Shown here piece by piece: positions 44,601 through 55,336 of a stretch of DNA of 64,000 nt. The translations under genes and the position numbers were made by a program. How positions within the stretch are numbered: the stretch's first letter is position 1; every line of letters begins with the position of its first letter. The notes under the pieces were generated by a model. It was given only the letters and a program-made list of their open reading frames with translations, was not told where the DNA came from and searched no databases. This stretch comes from Nigrospora sphaerica (lineage: Eukaryota > Ascomycota > Sordariomycetes > Amphisphaeriales > Apiosporaceae): contig JAGVVL010000021.1 of the NCBI GenBank assembly GCA_018287875.1, forward strand, positions 496,001-560,000, in the 5' to 3' direction.

Positions 44601-46022
44601 GCAGCCTGAGACGACATGGCCCTGTGTATCGTGTGCTGTGCTGAAAACCTTAGAAATCGGCGTGCGGGGCAGTAAAGGGGTACCGCACGCGGCGGATTCA
44701 CGGAGTGACGAGAATGGCTGTTCTACTATCCACAGAATGAATGGGTCTTTGCGTGTATCATAGGAACGGTCTTCGAAGAATGCGCGGGTGCGTTGCGTGG
44801 TCGACGAGGAAAGGACGGCCGGGTCCATAGTAAGATAGAAAAGGCCTCTTCGTGGTTGCGACGAAGACAGGATGTGGTTGGACTTGCTTCCGGTCCTCGA
44901 TATAGTTTTGGGCCCGCAATGAGAGGGTATGCTGGCGGTATTCGGTGGGAGCACCAGCACTGTTATAGCTGTGAGGGGCTTCGACGCGCAACGAGCGTTA
45001 CTAAGGCGATGGCAGGCACGACGACAGAGGCCAAGCGGAGGATGGACTGCGGTACAGGGTTTCTCGCGCCCACCCACACCCGCTGTTGTTTAACCTGACT
45101 CCAGTGTCATGGCGATGCTCTGCCCTTCTTCTGCATTTCTCTGTAAGCAGCCAGCACAACGGCCCATACGACTTTGCTTATCTGCGCAGGCAGACGGCTT
45201 GGCTTGGCCCTATCCTACCACGCGGCTCTTCATTATGCGATGGCCGACACAGGAATCGGGTGGCTAGCAGCGCAGGAACCGTCGTCGCCGCTCTTCTTGC
45301 TGTCGGTCTGTGAGTTCAGACAGCCAGCCGTGCCACGCGAAAGACGTACTCGTCCAAGGTGTCGCTCTTGCGCACGACCCGCAGCGCGGCACGGGTCGCC
45401 CGCGCGGCCAAGGCCTTCGACGGAGGGTCGGCGACGATGATGGCCTGGGCCCGGCGGTCGGCGTTCGCATCGGCAAGTGGACGAACGAGGGTCGGTGCGG
45501 GCTGGGTGGGGTGTCGAGGACGTGGGCATCTGGCCTCTGCTGCCTTCACCGCGATCTCATTCATGTCGGGGAGGCAGCGCCTTGACTACCTGTGGGGCCC
45601 TGCGAGAAGCAGCCAACGCGGCAGCTACTGCTACGGAGGCTGCGTATAGCCTTAGGACTTTGGCATCCTTCTGGATCTCCTTCAGTAAATTCTCCATCGC
45701 GTCGAGCCGCTGTTCGATGCTTAGGCAGGGAGCAGGGCTGGCTGCTCCGGGCTGCTTCCAGGACGGGTATGGCAGTTTCGACGGCGGCGATCACGGTCCG
45801 TAGGTTTGCCTTGCCGGCCAGGAAACGTTTCAGATCGTCTAGAGCACTACGGATGACCTCTAGGTCAGATCCCGAAGCTGTGGTGCGGCTGGACAACGGT
45901 GTTCGAGAGCCCGGAGGCGAGGGCCCAGGTGGTAGGGCGGACGGATTCACTGAAACAGTCTCACATTGCTTCATACGCAACAAGGCCACCGGTGGGGGGC
46001 GATGGGAAAACCAAGGCCGGTT
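44601..46022. other. gene-poor, decayed coding fragment
   Basis: Minus-strand frames at 45561-45989 and 45316-45564 have some coding character (Ala/Arg-rich, with a segment ADPPSKALAARATRAALRVV) but no start or domain. They could be 3' exons of the gene ending at 46023 or relics of a repeated element, since part of it has a decayed copy at 49249-49298. Confidence 0.4.
45435..45484 (-). repeat. dispersed repeat, copy 1
   Basis: Fifty aligned bases match 49249-49298 at 42 of 50 positions, by hand alignment. Seven of the eight differences are transitions. This copy is open in the minus frame. Confidence 0.55.
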
Positions 46023-47384
46023 TCAACGTCGTTTGAATACGATTCCGTCACTGCTAGATGTGCTTACTGACGTTGAACGGCTGGCACCGGTCCGAGCGGG
46101 GTGGCCAGTATGAACTCTGTAGGCACGTGTGCGAATCATAATAGGCTTCCCGAGCCTCCCCACCCTGCGTAGAGCCTTTGATCTCAGTTTTCTATACCGA
46201 AGGCATTGTTCAGCCCGCGTCGCATGTCGATCCATTGCGTCGTACCGGCGGCGCAGCGTGTCGAAGTTCGTGCGTAGTACATCCATTTTGCCATCGAGGG
46301 CTTCGATCGCGGTACGCAGCGAGTCTTGCTGCTCGTACAACTCTTCGGTCAATGCCTTTGTGACTTCTCGGTGCAGGCCGAGGTCCTCTTCGAAATCAAA
46401 CTTTGCACTGTTCACATCATCGGTCGCCTTGCTCACCAGGGCCTCGGCTGCCTCCACGCCCTCATCGATGTCCGCCGCGCGCGACTGGGCGTCGGCCACC
46501 ACGCATTCACACTCTTCGACGTCATTTACCAGGCTGTCTGTTCGCTCCTGTTGCGTGATAAGGTCGGCTTCGAGTGCCTGCCGGGCATCGTTGAGCTTTT
46601 CTAAATCGGCCTCGATGTTCTGTCGCAAGTCATCGAGAGCTTTGAGTTGAGCAGCCAGGTCCCGCCCCGAGACAAGGGCGACGTCGACCTCCTGGACGAG
46701 TGCGCGCTTGCCTGCCGTCTTCCTCTTCTTCAGGCCGGCGGGGGAGGGCGTCCGGCTCAGGCTCCTCTTTGTTGCCCCCTCGGAGTATACGGGCAGCTCG
46801 GGGGAGGACGGGCCTTTGGGTTCTTTGAAATACAACGGCGGAGACTCGGTCGGGTTGTGCACCACGCCATCCACGACCGGGTGACCCGTGTAGAGGCCCT
46901 TGGTCACGTAGTCGTTGGCGATGGATTTCGAGTAGCCGGCAAGCCAGTACTCTCGGAACTTGTCTTGTAAGAGCTGGCTAGGCAACGCGACTGTGAGGGT
47001 TGTCTGTTCTGACAGCCATTGAAGGTGTCGATAGCATTGGCGCGTGGCATCATTCAAGTCTTCCAAGAAGTCGGTGGCGGGGCCAATCAACGTAGGGCAA
47101 GTCGCTAAAAGAAGTTCATACTGGCTATTCGCTGCGGCTCGGCTTGTGCGTAGCTGCTCGGGACGGACTTGCAGGTAGAATTGGTAGGGACGCTTCTTGT
47201 TCTTGGACGTCGAGGCGAGGGGTAGGCGATAGGTGAAGACAATGGAGGCCTCCTCGCGCGAGGTATCGAGTCGAAGGCGGAAGCGTAGGTCGAGCGAGGG
47301 CGACGAAGACGACGAGGGCGAGGACGAGTCGGCCGGTCCGACTAGGACTTGCACGGGTCCGTCGTACAGGGTCGTGGGGCTCAT
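46023..47384 (-). CDS. coiled-coil protein, 453 aa, unknown function
   Basis: The ATG at 47384 (MSPTTLYDGPVQVLVG) was chosen because the 114 codons upstream look non-coding and begin with no ATG context. The N-terminal 180 residues look like a folded beta-rich domain (FRFRL-like strands, FTYRLPLAS, PYQFYLQVRPEQL). A linker carries a nuclear-type basic cluster (GLKKRKTAGKR, about 227-237). A long acidic coiled coil (about 240-400) is rich in Leu, Glu and Asp. The C-terminus is Arg/Ser-rich and may hide a small intron between a GTATAG and a CTACAG (78 nt, in frame), which I cannot decide. Unknown function. The layout suggests a nuclear structural or chromatin-associated protein (inference). It lies in the same orientation as the acidic protein at 50056. 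Confidence 0.6.
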   Translation of the reverse strand: MSPTTLYDGPVQVLVGPADSSSPSSSSSPSLDLRFRLRLDTSREEASIVFTYRLPLASTSKNKKRPYQFYLQVRPEQLRTSRAAANSQYELLLATCPTLIGPATDFLEDLNDATRQCYRHLQWLSEQTTLTVALPSQLLQDKFREYWLAGYSKSIANDYVTKGLYTGHPVVDGVVHNPTESPPLYFKEPKGPSSPELPVYSEGATKRSLSRTPSPAGLKKRKTAGKRALVQEVDVALVSGRDLAAQLKALDDLRQNIEADLEKLNDARQALEADLITQQERTDSLVNDVEECECVVADAQSRAADIDEGVEAAEALVSKATDDVNSAKFDFEEDLGLHREVTKALTEELYEQQDSLRTAIEALDGKMDVLRTNFDTLRRRYDAMDRHATRAEQCLRYRKLRSKALRRVGRLGKPIMIRTRAYRVHTGHPARTGASRSTSVSTSSSDGIVFKRR

Positions 47385-47569
47385 TGCCTGTTCAGGAAGA
47401 TTAGCCGCCGCAAGGGAGCGCAGCACGGGACGAAGCGGAAGCAAGAAGAGGAGCAGGCGCAGCCCGAGGCAAACCCAACCCCTCAGCATCCGCCGATACT
47501 GAAGAAACCCGCCCGCCCAGGCTTTTTGGGCCGCGAGGCACCAAGAGCAGCCTTGACTCGGTGGCGAGC

Positions 47570-47598
47570 GGTCGAGGTCGAGGTCGAGGTCGAGGTCA
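47570..47598. repeat. GGTCGA hexamer repeat
   Basis: Four tandem GGTCGA units plus a partial one, about 190 bases upstream of the ATG at 47384. Confidence 0.85.
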
Positions 47599-49248
47599 TG
47601 TGAGATGAAGAGGATGCAGTGGACAAGGCAGGGAAGCCCGCGCACGCGCGACCGGGCATCCGGCGCACGGCGGCTACAGCGATCAGTACCGTGCAGACAG
47701 GAGACAGGTGACTGCCTCCTTACCAAGACCCGAGCCTTCCAGCCGAGCGTACTCGGTGGGTAGATACTCGTAGCGTGGCCTCGGCCGCAGGAAACCGGGA
47801 TCGCGTGGCCACCGCACGCAGATGCGCCGCGCCGGCGGCGTGGACTATTTTGGTGTGCGATGGACTGACCAAATCATGCGCGGGGTATGGGAGAGGACGA
47901 GGAGGATGCGGAAGGTGAAGATAACGAGGATGGCGGCGGCGGTGGTGGAGGCGATGATGGAATGAAGGAATGAGATGGGGAATACGGAGAAATTGCGAGG
48001 TGAGGGGATGAGATTAACAAGTACCAATGGCGTTACATGGGTGGCGGAAGACCCACTAGCCAGCTAGGGAGCTGGTCCGCGTCACGTGCTTCTGTACTTT
48101 TGGTATCTGACGAAGCACGAAAGACGCGACCGGTGTAACGTATTTCTCCATTCTCATCATTGCACGAAATCTGGAGCCGCCTGATGGGTGTAACTCGGAA
48201 CTACGGTGTATTGGGCAGGCCCAGCCCTCCCGGGATGGCTTTTCTCACGGGGAGTGGCCTTCCTTACCACCCTACCGCGCAAGGCGAGTTGTGCCTGGTT
48301 TACTTTATCATCAACGAAACCCCGAAGGGCCTTGTCCTTGCTAAACGCCCAGGCAAACATGACCGCGACTATATTGCCCAACATTCCCGTCCTTCGTTAA
48401 GAAAGTGACTCCCGCCGCATCGCGTTCCTGCGCGTGCCTCCGAGTCGAGCGACCCTCTCCGAGCTGGAACCACACGCGGCCGACGTGGCCTCCCACCTGG
48501 TGAGGGCGGCCGCGCGTAGTATCGCTGCCCTGCGGATTGCCTTAACTGCATGCCACACCACTTTATCCTCGTAGGCCGACCTCGGTCACGGGCGGTTCGT
48601 ATCAAAGACGAATTTGAGGCCAAATCTTTTGTGCCTGGCTCAAGAAGCCCTCCAGGTACTTTTAGTGTAGCGTAAGTACTCCTCAGCCCCCTCAGGGCAA
48701 TTCGCGCCCTCCGTGTGATCAGATGCACGTTCAACCAAAATGGCAATCCCGACGGTTCAAAGAGATAGTTGGTGCACTATAAGAGAGGAAGAACTGCAAA
48801 TTGTAGAAGCCTAGACGGCGCCGCGTGCCTTTTTCTCGGCTCGCTTGCGAATACAGTACTCGTAGGAAGAAGCCGGCTGAGAAGCGCCATGCGAGGCTTG
48901 CGATTCAAAGCCGGTATTTCTGACCGGCAATTGATCACACGACGTGGGGCCAAGGTGTCAGATGAGTCATGCTTCTAGATATGGAGGCAAGCTAATTGTA
49001 GCTTTTATGTAATCCTATCGGTAAACGGGGAGGAAATTGGACTACGAGGGTCGGTTGCGGATTGTTCGGGAAGCTCAACGGTCCTTGGGCCCGGTTATCT
49101 GACTAGTGGCGCTAATGGCTTCCAGAGCCAATTGTACTATATCTGGCCTCCAATCTCTGGCCTCCAGTCAGTCTTTCTAATCCAAACCGCCCGCCTGCGA
49201 ACAAGGGAGGGGGTTTCGCCCCCGAGTAGCTATGGAGGGTCGGCGGCG

Positions 49249-49298
49249 ATAATGGCATGGGCTCAGCGGCCAGCGTTCGCATTCGCAAGGCGACTTGT
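49249..49298 (-). repeat. dispersed repeat, decayed copy 2
   Basis: The counterpart of 45435-45484. In the minus frame that is open in copy 1, this copy has a TGA inside the aligned block and a TAG just after it, so it is a dead copy. Confidence 0.55.
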
Positions 49299-50055
49299 CG
49301 GGTTGGGGACATCAAGGAAGTGGGTGCTGTGGCGACGTTTCACTAGGACGCAGAACGGGTTCATTGTCTGGCAGGCGCAGACAGCCGAAGGGGTGCATGA
49401 CACGAGCCTGGCGGCCTACCATGCCCAAGCGCGGGCGCGGCGTGTGGATGAGGTCGACCGACGAGGGCAGAGTGGTACGGCGCGCGGTCGAGGCAACGCG
49501 CAGGGTAGCGATACCACGCGCATCCGCCTTCGCACGGTGGGAGCGCGCATCGACCGCGTATGGTTCGGGCGAGGGTCGCTCGAGTCGGGGGCACGCGCGA
49601 GAACGCGACGTGGGCGGGATGGATTGCGGGCCACGGCGGGGTGGACCAGCGCGCCCACGAGGCCCGGCCCGCGTCGGACCAGTTCACGCACAGCCTTAGC
49701 GGCAAGCTACCCCGCACTTCATCTGTCTACGGCCCGCTCGATAGCTACCTATCGGTCATCAAGCCTCGCGTGGCGGGGTGTCACGATGCCAGAATGGCGC
49801 GGGAAGTCACTGGCGTCCAACTATTCACACCAAGCCATGCGTGCAGTCATTCGTATATTTGGAAGGAAATCTGACGAAATAGCAATCTACCGTCCGCGCT
49901 CCTACGGAATCCAATCTGGGAGCGACCGCGGAACGAACAAGACCAAGCTGAAAAGACCCGCGAAACCAGATATCCTACCCAGCGACCCGACCGTCCTCCT
50001 GCGCGCTGCCCGCAGCCGCTCGGCTTATCGACGGCCTTGCCCGTGCCAACCCTCG

Positions 50056-51804
50056 TCACTCTCTCGCCTTTTTCGCCCTCTTGGTCTTCGGAGCCCAGCC
50101 CATCGTGATGGCCTTGCGGGGGTGCGGGGTGCCGACACATTGGCGGTGGTGCGTCAACAGCCTCTCGACCGCGTCTTCGCCGAACACGAAAATCAAAGTC
50201 GACCGTACAAAGTGCGAGGTGTAGTCTTCCGCCCCGAACCGTCCGAGTATGTGCGTTTCCGGGTACCGGTCAGTCGCCGACTTAGTCTCCTGCGCGCTGG
50301 CGAGAAGGAACAGCTCGAAATCGTCCAGGCTGAGGCCTTCGAAGGTGCCGGCCTCGCGGTTCACCGACGTCGGGCCTTGACTTGCGATGAAATCCTTCTT
50401 GGCCTGTCTGTACTCGGAGCCTTTGGTGACCGCGCCGGCCCGCAAGCCCGGATAGTCCGGGTTCCGCGAGGGGAAGCTGATAAGCAGCCCGCCACGCGGG
50501 ACGACGCAGTGAACCATAGCGTCCACCGATGTGCCGGTGACGTGATCATGGTACTTGAATTGGTCGGGTGTAGCGGAGACGATGACGTGCTTCGGAATTT
50601 CGAGAGGATTGTCTTCGAGGAGCTGGGCAATGTCGGTGTTCTTTTGGGGGAACTTAGGGGCGGCTTCCGTTGCGCGTCGGCGGCCGCCCCCTCCCTTGTC
50701 CTCTTGGTCCTCCTCTTCCTCCTCCTCGACTTCGCCCTCTTCCTCGTCCTTGTCCTCATCCTCATCCATAGCCTCCGCCGACGCTGGGCTCGCCGTGCTG
50801 CGGGCCCGTACTGTCCCAGCCCTCGATTCCGCGCGTATTTCATCGTACTCGGTGTCCAGATCCATCTCATCGTAGTCTATGTCGGGAATCTCCCTTGACG
50901 TCGCCTTCACCGCGGCGGGCTGTTCTCGTGGGGACCGAGCGTGGTACCCGCGCGTGTCGGCCCACGCTTGGGTGTCTTTCGTTGTCGGTCCGCCTTTCGG
51001 CTTCGTGTTGGTCGCGATACGGCGACTTGTCTCGAGCAAAGGCTTGGAGGCGTTCTTGCCACCGACTTTCTTGCTGGTTTTAGATGCTTTGGCTTTTTCT
51101 AGCTGCTTCTTAAGGCTTTCCAGCTTCTTGATCTCCTTGGGTGACAAGTCCAGCATGTCCGCCTCGAGGAGTCGCCCCTTCACTTGGGCAAGCAGCCCCA
51201 GAATATCAGGCGCCTCTGCGTCCATCTCTTGCACCAGGGGCTCCTGTTGCTTCTGTCCTTGGTAGCGTATCATTTTATCGACCGAGTCCGTCTCGTTCTC
51301 TTCCTCGTCAGAAGAGTCGGATCCGTCTTCGAAGGTCACGCCCTCGTCGGCTGTTGCCTCCACCGGGATGGCGGACTGCGAAGGGGCGAATAATGACTTC
51401 AGCAAGCCTCCCCGCGTAGCTCTAGTGCTACGGTCCTCGTCGGCCGGCTCCGGCTTCGGCACCACGGGCTTTCGTAGCTTTCCGCCGGGCTTCCCCGTGG
51501 CACTTGTCGTCTCGGCGCCTGCCTGGGGAACTGTGCTGTCTGTCGGCTGCGATGCGGGGGTCTTGTCTTTGCTCTTGTTTTTCACCTTCAAAGGTAGCCC
51601 ATTGATCCAGGCTCTTAGCTCGTTTAGGGAAGCCTCCTGCAAGTTGTCATGTCCCCCGGCCTCCTCAATGGTCTTGTCAAGTTTCTTCTGAAATTCTTTG
51701 GTCGAGATGTCGTGGCGCTTAATCTCGGTTTCCGCCCAGCCCAGGAACGCGCCCAGATCAGCCACTTCACCAGTCGCGCGAGTGCGTCCGCGAGTCGGTG
51801 GCAT
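50056..51804 (-). CDS. acidic nuclear-type protein, 582 aa, unknown function
   Basis: Single exon from ATG 51804 (MPPTRGRTRATGEV), with a TATA box about 62 bases upstream. The N-terminal 75 residues form a compact helical segment (LGAFLGWAETEIKRHD...) that could be a small DNA- or protein-binding domain. A Lys/Pro-rich linker, a Ser/Asp/Glu stretch and a Lys/Leu coiled coil (LSPKEIKKLESLKKQLEKAK) follow. A run of Glu/Asp (about 360-380) comes before a folded C-terminal domain of about 180 residues, with motifs such as HVIVSATPDQFKYHDHVTG, FELFLLASAQE and LIFVFGED. The end is basic (KTKRAKKARE). I do not recognise the family. Charge alternation and a basic tail suggest a nuclear role. Long antisense frames (49132-50898) are shadows. 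Confidence 0.65.
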   Translation of the reverse strand: MPPTRGRTRATGEVADLGAFLGWAETEIKRHDISTKEFQKKLDKTIEEAGGHDNLQEASLNELRAWINGLPLKVKNKSKDKTPASQPTDSTVPQAGAETTSATGKPGGKLRKPVVPKPEPADEDRSTRATRGGLLKSLFAPSQSAIPVEATADEGVTFEDGSDSSDEEENETDSVDKMIRYQGQKQQEPLVQEMDAEAPDILGLLAQVKGRLLEADMLDLSPKEIKKLESLKKQLEKAKASKTSKKVGGKNASKPLLETSRRIATNTKPKGGPTTKDTQAWADTRGYHARSPREQPAAVKATSREIPDIDYDEMDLDTEYDEIRAESRAGTVRARSTASPASAEAMDEDEDKDEEEGEVEEEEEEDQEDKGGGGRRRATEAAPKFPQKNTDIAQLLEDNPLEIPKHVIVSATPDQFKYHDHVTGTSVDAMVHCVVPRGGLLISFPSRNPDYPGLRAGAVTKGSEYRQAKKDFIASQGPTSVNREAGTFEGLSLDDFELFLLASAQETKSATDRYPETHILGRFGAEDYTSHFVRSTLIFVFGEDAVERLLTHHRQCVGTPHPRKAITMGWAPKTKRAKKARE

Positions 51805-51865
51805 GGTGGAGCGGATGGCCTTAATGCCCTTGCCTACCACAACGCAATGCGCGCCTGGTGCTCTC

Positions 51866-51871
51866 TTTATA
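51866..51871 (-). promoter_or_regulatory. TATA box
   Basis: TATAAA on the minus strand, 62-67 bases upstream of the ATG at 51804. Confidence 0.55.
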
Positions 51872-52621
51872 AGGCCCGGACGCGGTCGAAAACCGGCAAA
51901 CGGTCTTAGACCGTGACCTCAGCTCCATGTTATCCAGCCGTCTCCGTCGGTCAAACAGGAATCGGTAACTGAGCATGGCGTGTAGGCGCGTGACCGTACC
52001 AGCGCCGGCTCAGGATCAAACAGCCGTATTGCGCTTGGTACTGAACTGCTTGACGCTAGTAGGAACCACACTGGAAACTGTCCCTCGTAGAAAGCATGAC
52101 AAAGATGTGGAGTGTAGCTGCGAAGAGTTGATGTGCGTCTACCGTTTTCCGTCTTCGGCTCCAATTCCGCGGCATGAACGCTGCACTAGGCCCGGCGCCC
52201 AAGTTCCCTTACTCTGTGCTTGGACCAGTCACGATGGCAAGGCTGGACGTCATGCTTCACCGATAGGCATTCCAGATCGACGAAGGGTATAGGGTCGGTT
52301 ATCGTACACAAAGTGGCGCTGCCTTCGATACATGTAGAGCACGAGGTAGGGCTACACGCGAGACGAACCCAACGACTGAGATGCATTGGCCAATCATAAC
52401 GACCCAAGTGCTTTCACAGGACACGCCAGCGTCCACCGCGCCCCGTAGCGTATAGTGCAGGCCAAGACGCAGGGCGGTGAACCAGACAACATGTGGGAAG
52501 CCACAGCGTGCGCAGCGATCAAACAGCAAAATCATTCAAAATACAGAAAACGGACTACATGATGCCAGCGGCCATCACCACAACCCAAAGCCAGCTTCGA
52601 GACAACCCAGGCCGCGGCTCT
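51872..52621. other. intergenic, nothing recognised
   Basis: No repeat or gene recognised in 750 bases. Confidence 0.4.
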
Positions 52622-53350
52622 TTACGCCTGCTCCTCCGTGCGACATCTGGTGCGGCCCCTCTTGGCCCCACCACGACGTCGCCGGCGGCGCTTTCCTCTA
52701 CTGTGCTGTTGCGTGCTGTCCGGACCCTCGCCCGCCTCCCCCCCAGCATCTCTCCATGACCGTTTGGGCTGGATGTTACGGGCGCCGCCTTCGCGTAGTG
52801 GCCAATGCGTGAACTGAACGTCCTCCATGGGGGACAGAGCGGGGGGCGACCGCAACGTCCCGAGGAGGGCTGGTCGGCCTGTCGTTCTTCGCCTTCCATA
52901 TTCAGCGTCCGTGGGACAGTGCCCACACAGGAACCGACCATAGTCCCCTGCATCTTGGAACGGTGGCCCTGACACTAAGCCCCCAGACGCACGTGGTGGG
53001 CAAGGCGGGACGATCATGGTGCCGACCCGGTAGCCGAGCGAATCGCAGGAGAGGACCACAACGTGCTGGCGCTGGAGGTTCATCTCAACTTGCACGGTGG
53101 GCCAGGGGAGCGGATCGTCGAGACGCTCCGCTACGTCGAAAGTAAGGCGGCAGAGGCTGAATTTCCCCGCGTCGACAACAGCAGGCCCGTGCTGCGGAGG
53201 GGCCGTGAACGCCATCCAGCGGTTGATCAAGCCGCTGTAGGAGGTAAACGCCTGGAACAGGATGGGGGACTCCGGGCACGCCAGCGTGACGCGCATACCG
53301 GCGATCGGCTCTTGATCGCCATTGAGCACTTGGCAGGTTATCGGTGCCAT
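52622..53350 (-). CDS. degenerate transthyretin / HIUase-like protein, up to 242 aa
   Basis: The first 120 residues follow the 5-hydroxyisourate hydrolase/transthyretin fold: MAPITCQVL (family ITxHVLD), PIAGMRVTL, a FQAFTSYSGLINRW segment (family F-x-A-x-T-DADGRxxxW), CRLTFDV, PTVQVEMNL, then RQHVVVLSCDSLGYRVGT in place of the HxHIPLLLSPxxYSTYRGS end. HIUases hydrolyse the uric acid product 5-hydroxyisourate. Here the first catalytic His is Gln, the Arg of the DGR segment is missing and the YRGS tail is altered, so hydrolase activity is unlikely. Beyond about residue 125 the frame becomes Arg/Pro/Gly-rich (with RGKRRRRRRGG) and may be noise, so an unseen intron or an earlier end is possible. 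Start: ATG 53350, which fits the family's N-terminus. Confidence 0.6.
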   Translation of the reverse strand: MAPITCQVLNGDQEPIAGMRVTLACPESPILFQAFTSYSGLINRWMAFTAPPQHGPAVVDAGKFSLCRLTFDVAERLDDPLPWPTVQVEMNLQRQHVVVLSCDSLGYRVGTMIVPPCPPRASGGLVSGPPFQDAGDYGRFLCGHCPTDAEYGRRRTTGRPALLGTLRSPPALSPMEDVQFTHWPLREGGARNIQPKRSWRDAGGEAGEGPDSTQQHSRGKRRRRRRGGAKRGRTRCRTEEQA

Positions 53351-54847
53351 GCCTTTACGAAAAATAAAAAGCGCGTCACCATGAGGCAATAACAGTCGGC
53401 ACGCAGTCGGCGCAAGTAGACGTAGTACGCTCCTTGGTTCTATATAACCTCACTGGCAACAATCGCTGGACAACGAACAGGCTTGTGACTGATATTGCAG
53501 CCTGTTTCCTGTCAACGACGGCATTGTGTTCGAACACTGCCAGTGAAGCGCGGGCTTTAACACCCAACTCGTTAGGATGCGCGGAGATCGGAAAACGGGA
53601 AGACGACGGATTGAGGGGGCCAAGATAGCAGCAGATGCGCCGCGCTACCTCCAACGCCTGGGAAAAGCCAAGGTTTGGGGCCCCGTTCAATGGCAGGCAC
53701 GGATGAGCGTGTGTGGTGGACGGGTGAACATACAGCTGGGCTGACATAGTGGAATTGGCCGAAGAGGGGTAGTACAGGTAGCAGGTTTGCGACACCCGGG
53801 GAGGGACCAAGCGCCCGGAGCTTTGGTCCACACCCCACTTGGTCAGTCCGTTTCCTGCATTTAACGATGCCGTCTGCGAAAGAGCGTAGCGTCCTTCCAA
53901 CGGGCCTGCCCTTGCCAGCAAGAGATTGCAAGGCAATCCTTGAATAAGAAACAACGGGCCGTCCCAGTGAACGGAATTACTACGGTGCCAATGACATGAA
54001 CGTCTAAAACCTGTCGCCGGAACTGTCGCCGGAACTCTGTCCGGACAACCGCGACGAACCACAACACCACAGGGAGAAACGAGGCCCGACAAGCCTCTTG
54101 TTCAGGATACAGGCGGGAGGAACAGGCACGTAATAAGCGCGGGCATACGTTCGGCCCTTATCAAGCGAACGAGGCCCCAACGACCTGTCGGGTATCTTAT
54201 TTGGGCAGCCGAAAGGTGCGACAGCATCTCGATCACAGGAGAAAATACGAGGTCAACTATCGCCAAGCATCCTGCTCTCGCGTTGAATTCAAGCCGGGCC
54301 TCCCTAGGGCAACAAGTAGAAGAGTAGGAGCCTACGGTTTTCGCCCCAGAGCTCACGCCTAGATGCAGGGACCATGAGTGGCTTCAGTTCAGCCCTGGAG
54401 GCTATCAAACTTCTAGTCGTCCGCAGCCTGTACCCCCAACAAGGCAGAACGCGCCCCACCCACCCCTACTAAATACGACACGGCGTAGGACATGAGGTAG
54501 AAGGGCTTAATACTCTCTTTAATGGAAGTACTGCATACGGGAAGTGGTATGCTACTAGTTCACCAAGCATCAATTTGCATCATCGTAATCCGGCGGCTCT
54601 TCCAAGGGCAGGGGTAGTGAGTCGGCTGGCGAGGTGGTGAACGCCTTCGGTCCTGTGAGAGACTCCACGGCAGGCTGACAGGATCCTGTAAACCGACGAT
54701 GGGAAGCAAAGCAGTACGTCACTGTCAGCTTCCTAGGTACACCTTCCGCCACCTACACCATGAATTGTTCATTTGAATCGAGAGCGGGACGCGATGCTAT
54801 TTGGTCGAGAACAGCTCGTAGAGCACTGTCGACAATGCCCGTGCAAG
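53351..54847. other. intergenic, a long but unconvincing frame
   Basis: A 238-codon minus-strand frame (53376-54092) starts at an ATG but lacks bias or motifs. Other frames are short. Nothing recognised. Confidence 0.45.
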
Positions 54848-55336
54848 ATGGGCGAACTCCGGAAAGCCCAACTGGCCCGTTTGATTGCCCTGGCCGCCGC
54901 AGCATGTACGAACCCTCACCCCACTATAGTCCCGCCATATTCTGACAGCGCAGACCAATTCAATGCCGCTATACACGGCTTCGTCTGGCCCAAAGTGCTT
55001 TGGGATTTCATTTCGCCCTCGATTAACGTCCTGGTGACGCCCGTACCGTACCTCCAAATCGCCAACCTCGTCGGCGCCCTCCTTGTGTTCGTACTCGAGT
55101 GGCCCTGTTGCCCGGCACTGAGCGTGATACGAATTCCATGGCGGTTCGTTGCGATCGTGGCCGCGGCGTTGCCTGCTTGGATGCTCTACCAGGGCACGAA
55201 CGCGGGCCTCTATCATCTCATCAGTGCCGCCCTGTACATGAAGGCACACCAGCAGAAGGAGGCAAGTTGGCGATGCGTTGGAAAGCAAGTCCCATCGTAT
55301 AGCACTGACCGTGCCCAACAGCTATTTACGATCTAA
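54848..55336 (+). CDS. small integral membrane protein, DUF7727-like, 146 aa (2 exons)
   Basis: Exon 1 is 54848-54905, a 48-nt intron (GTACGA...TTCTGACAGCGCAG) spans 54906-54953, and exon 2 is 54954-55336. Splicing joins ARLIALAAA to AYQFNAAIHGFVWPK, matching the N-terminus of a conserved fungal membrane family with the signature GFxWPKxxWDF, PVPxLQIxNL and LYQGTN (family name from memory). About four hydrophobic segments are predicted, with the second after LQIANLVGALLVFVLEW and the next at FVAIVAAALPAWMLY. The start at MGEL fits the family, while the upstream in-frame ATG at 54794 would add a non-conserved leader. The C-terminus is longer and charged, and may hide a last intron. Function unknown in the family. 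It is one of the few apparently housekeeping-like genes here. Confidence 0.75.
   Translation: MGELRKAQLARLIALAAAACTNPHPTIVPPYSDSADQFNAAIHGFVWPKVLWDFISPSINVLVTPVPYLQIANLVGALLVFVLEWPCCPALSVIRIPWRFVAIVAAALPAWMLYQGTNAGLYHLISAALYMKAHQQKEASWRCVGKQVPSYSTDRAQQLFTI

Larger units (their letters stand above)
47385..50055. other. long gene-poor stretch
   Basis: 2.7 kb without a credible gene. It contains a GGTCGA hexamer array (47570-47598) and the decayed copy of a dispersed repeat at 49249-49298. Long plus-strand frames here run into the antisense of the next gene and are rejected. Confidence 0.5.

Noticed and set aside
49132..50898. 588-codon plus-strand frame
   Set aside because: It begins in sequence without coding bias and runs antisense through the acidic protein at 50056-51804, which has an ATG, a TATA box and coherent domains. 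Poly-Glu codons read backwards stay open.
53376..54092. 238-codon minus-strand frame beginning with ATG
   Set aside because: No codon bias, no motif and no hydrophobic or charged pattern typical of real proteins. Kept only as a remark in the intergenic entry.
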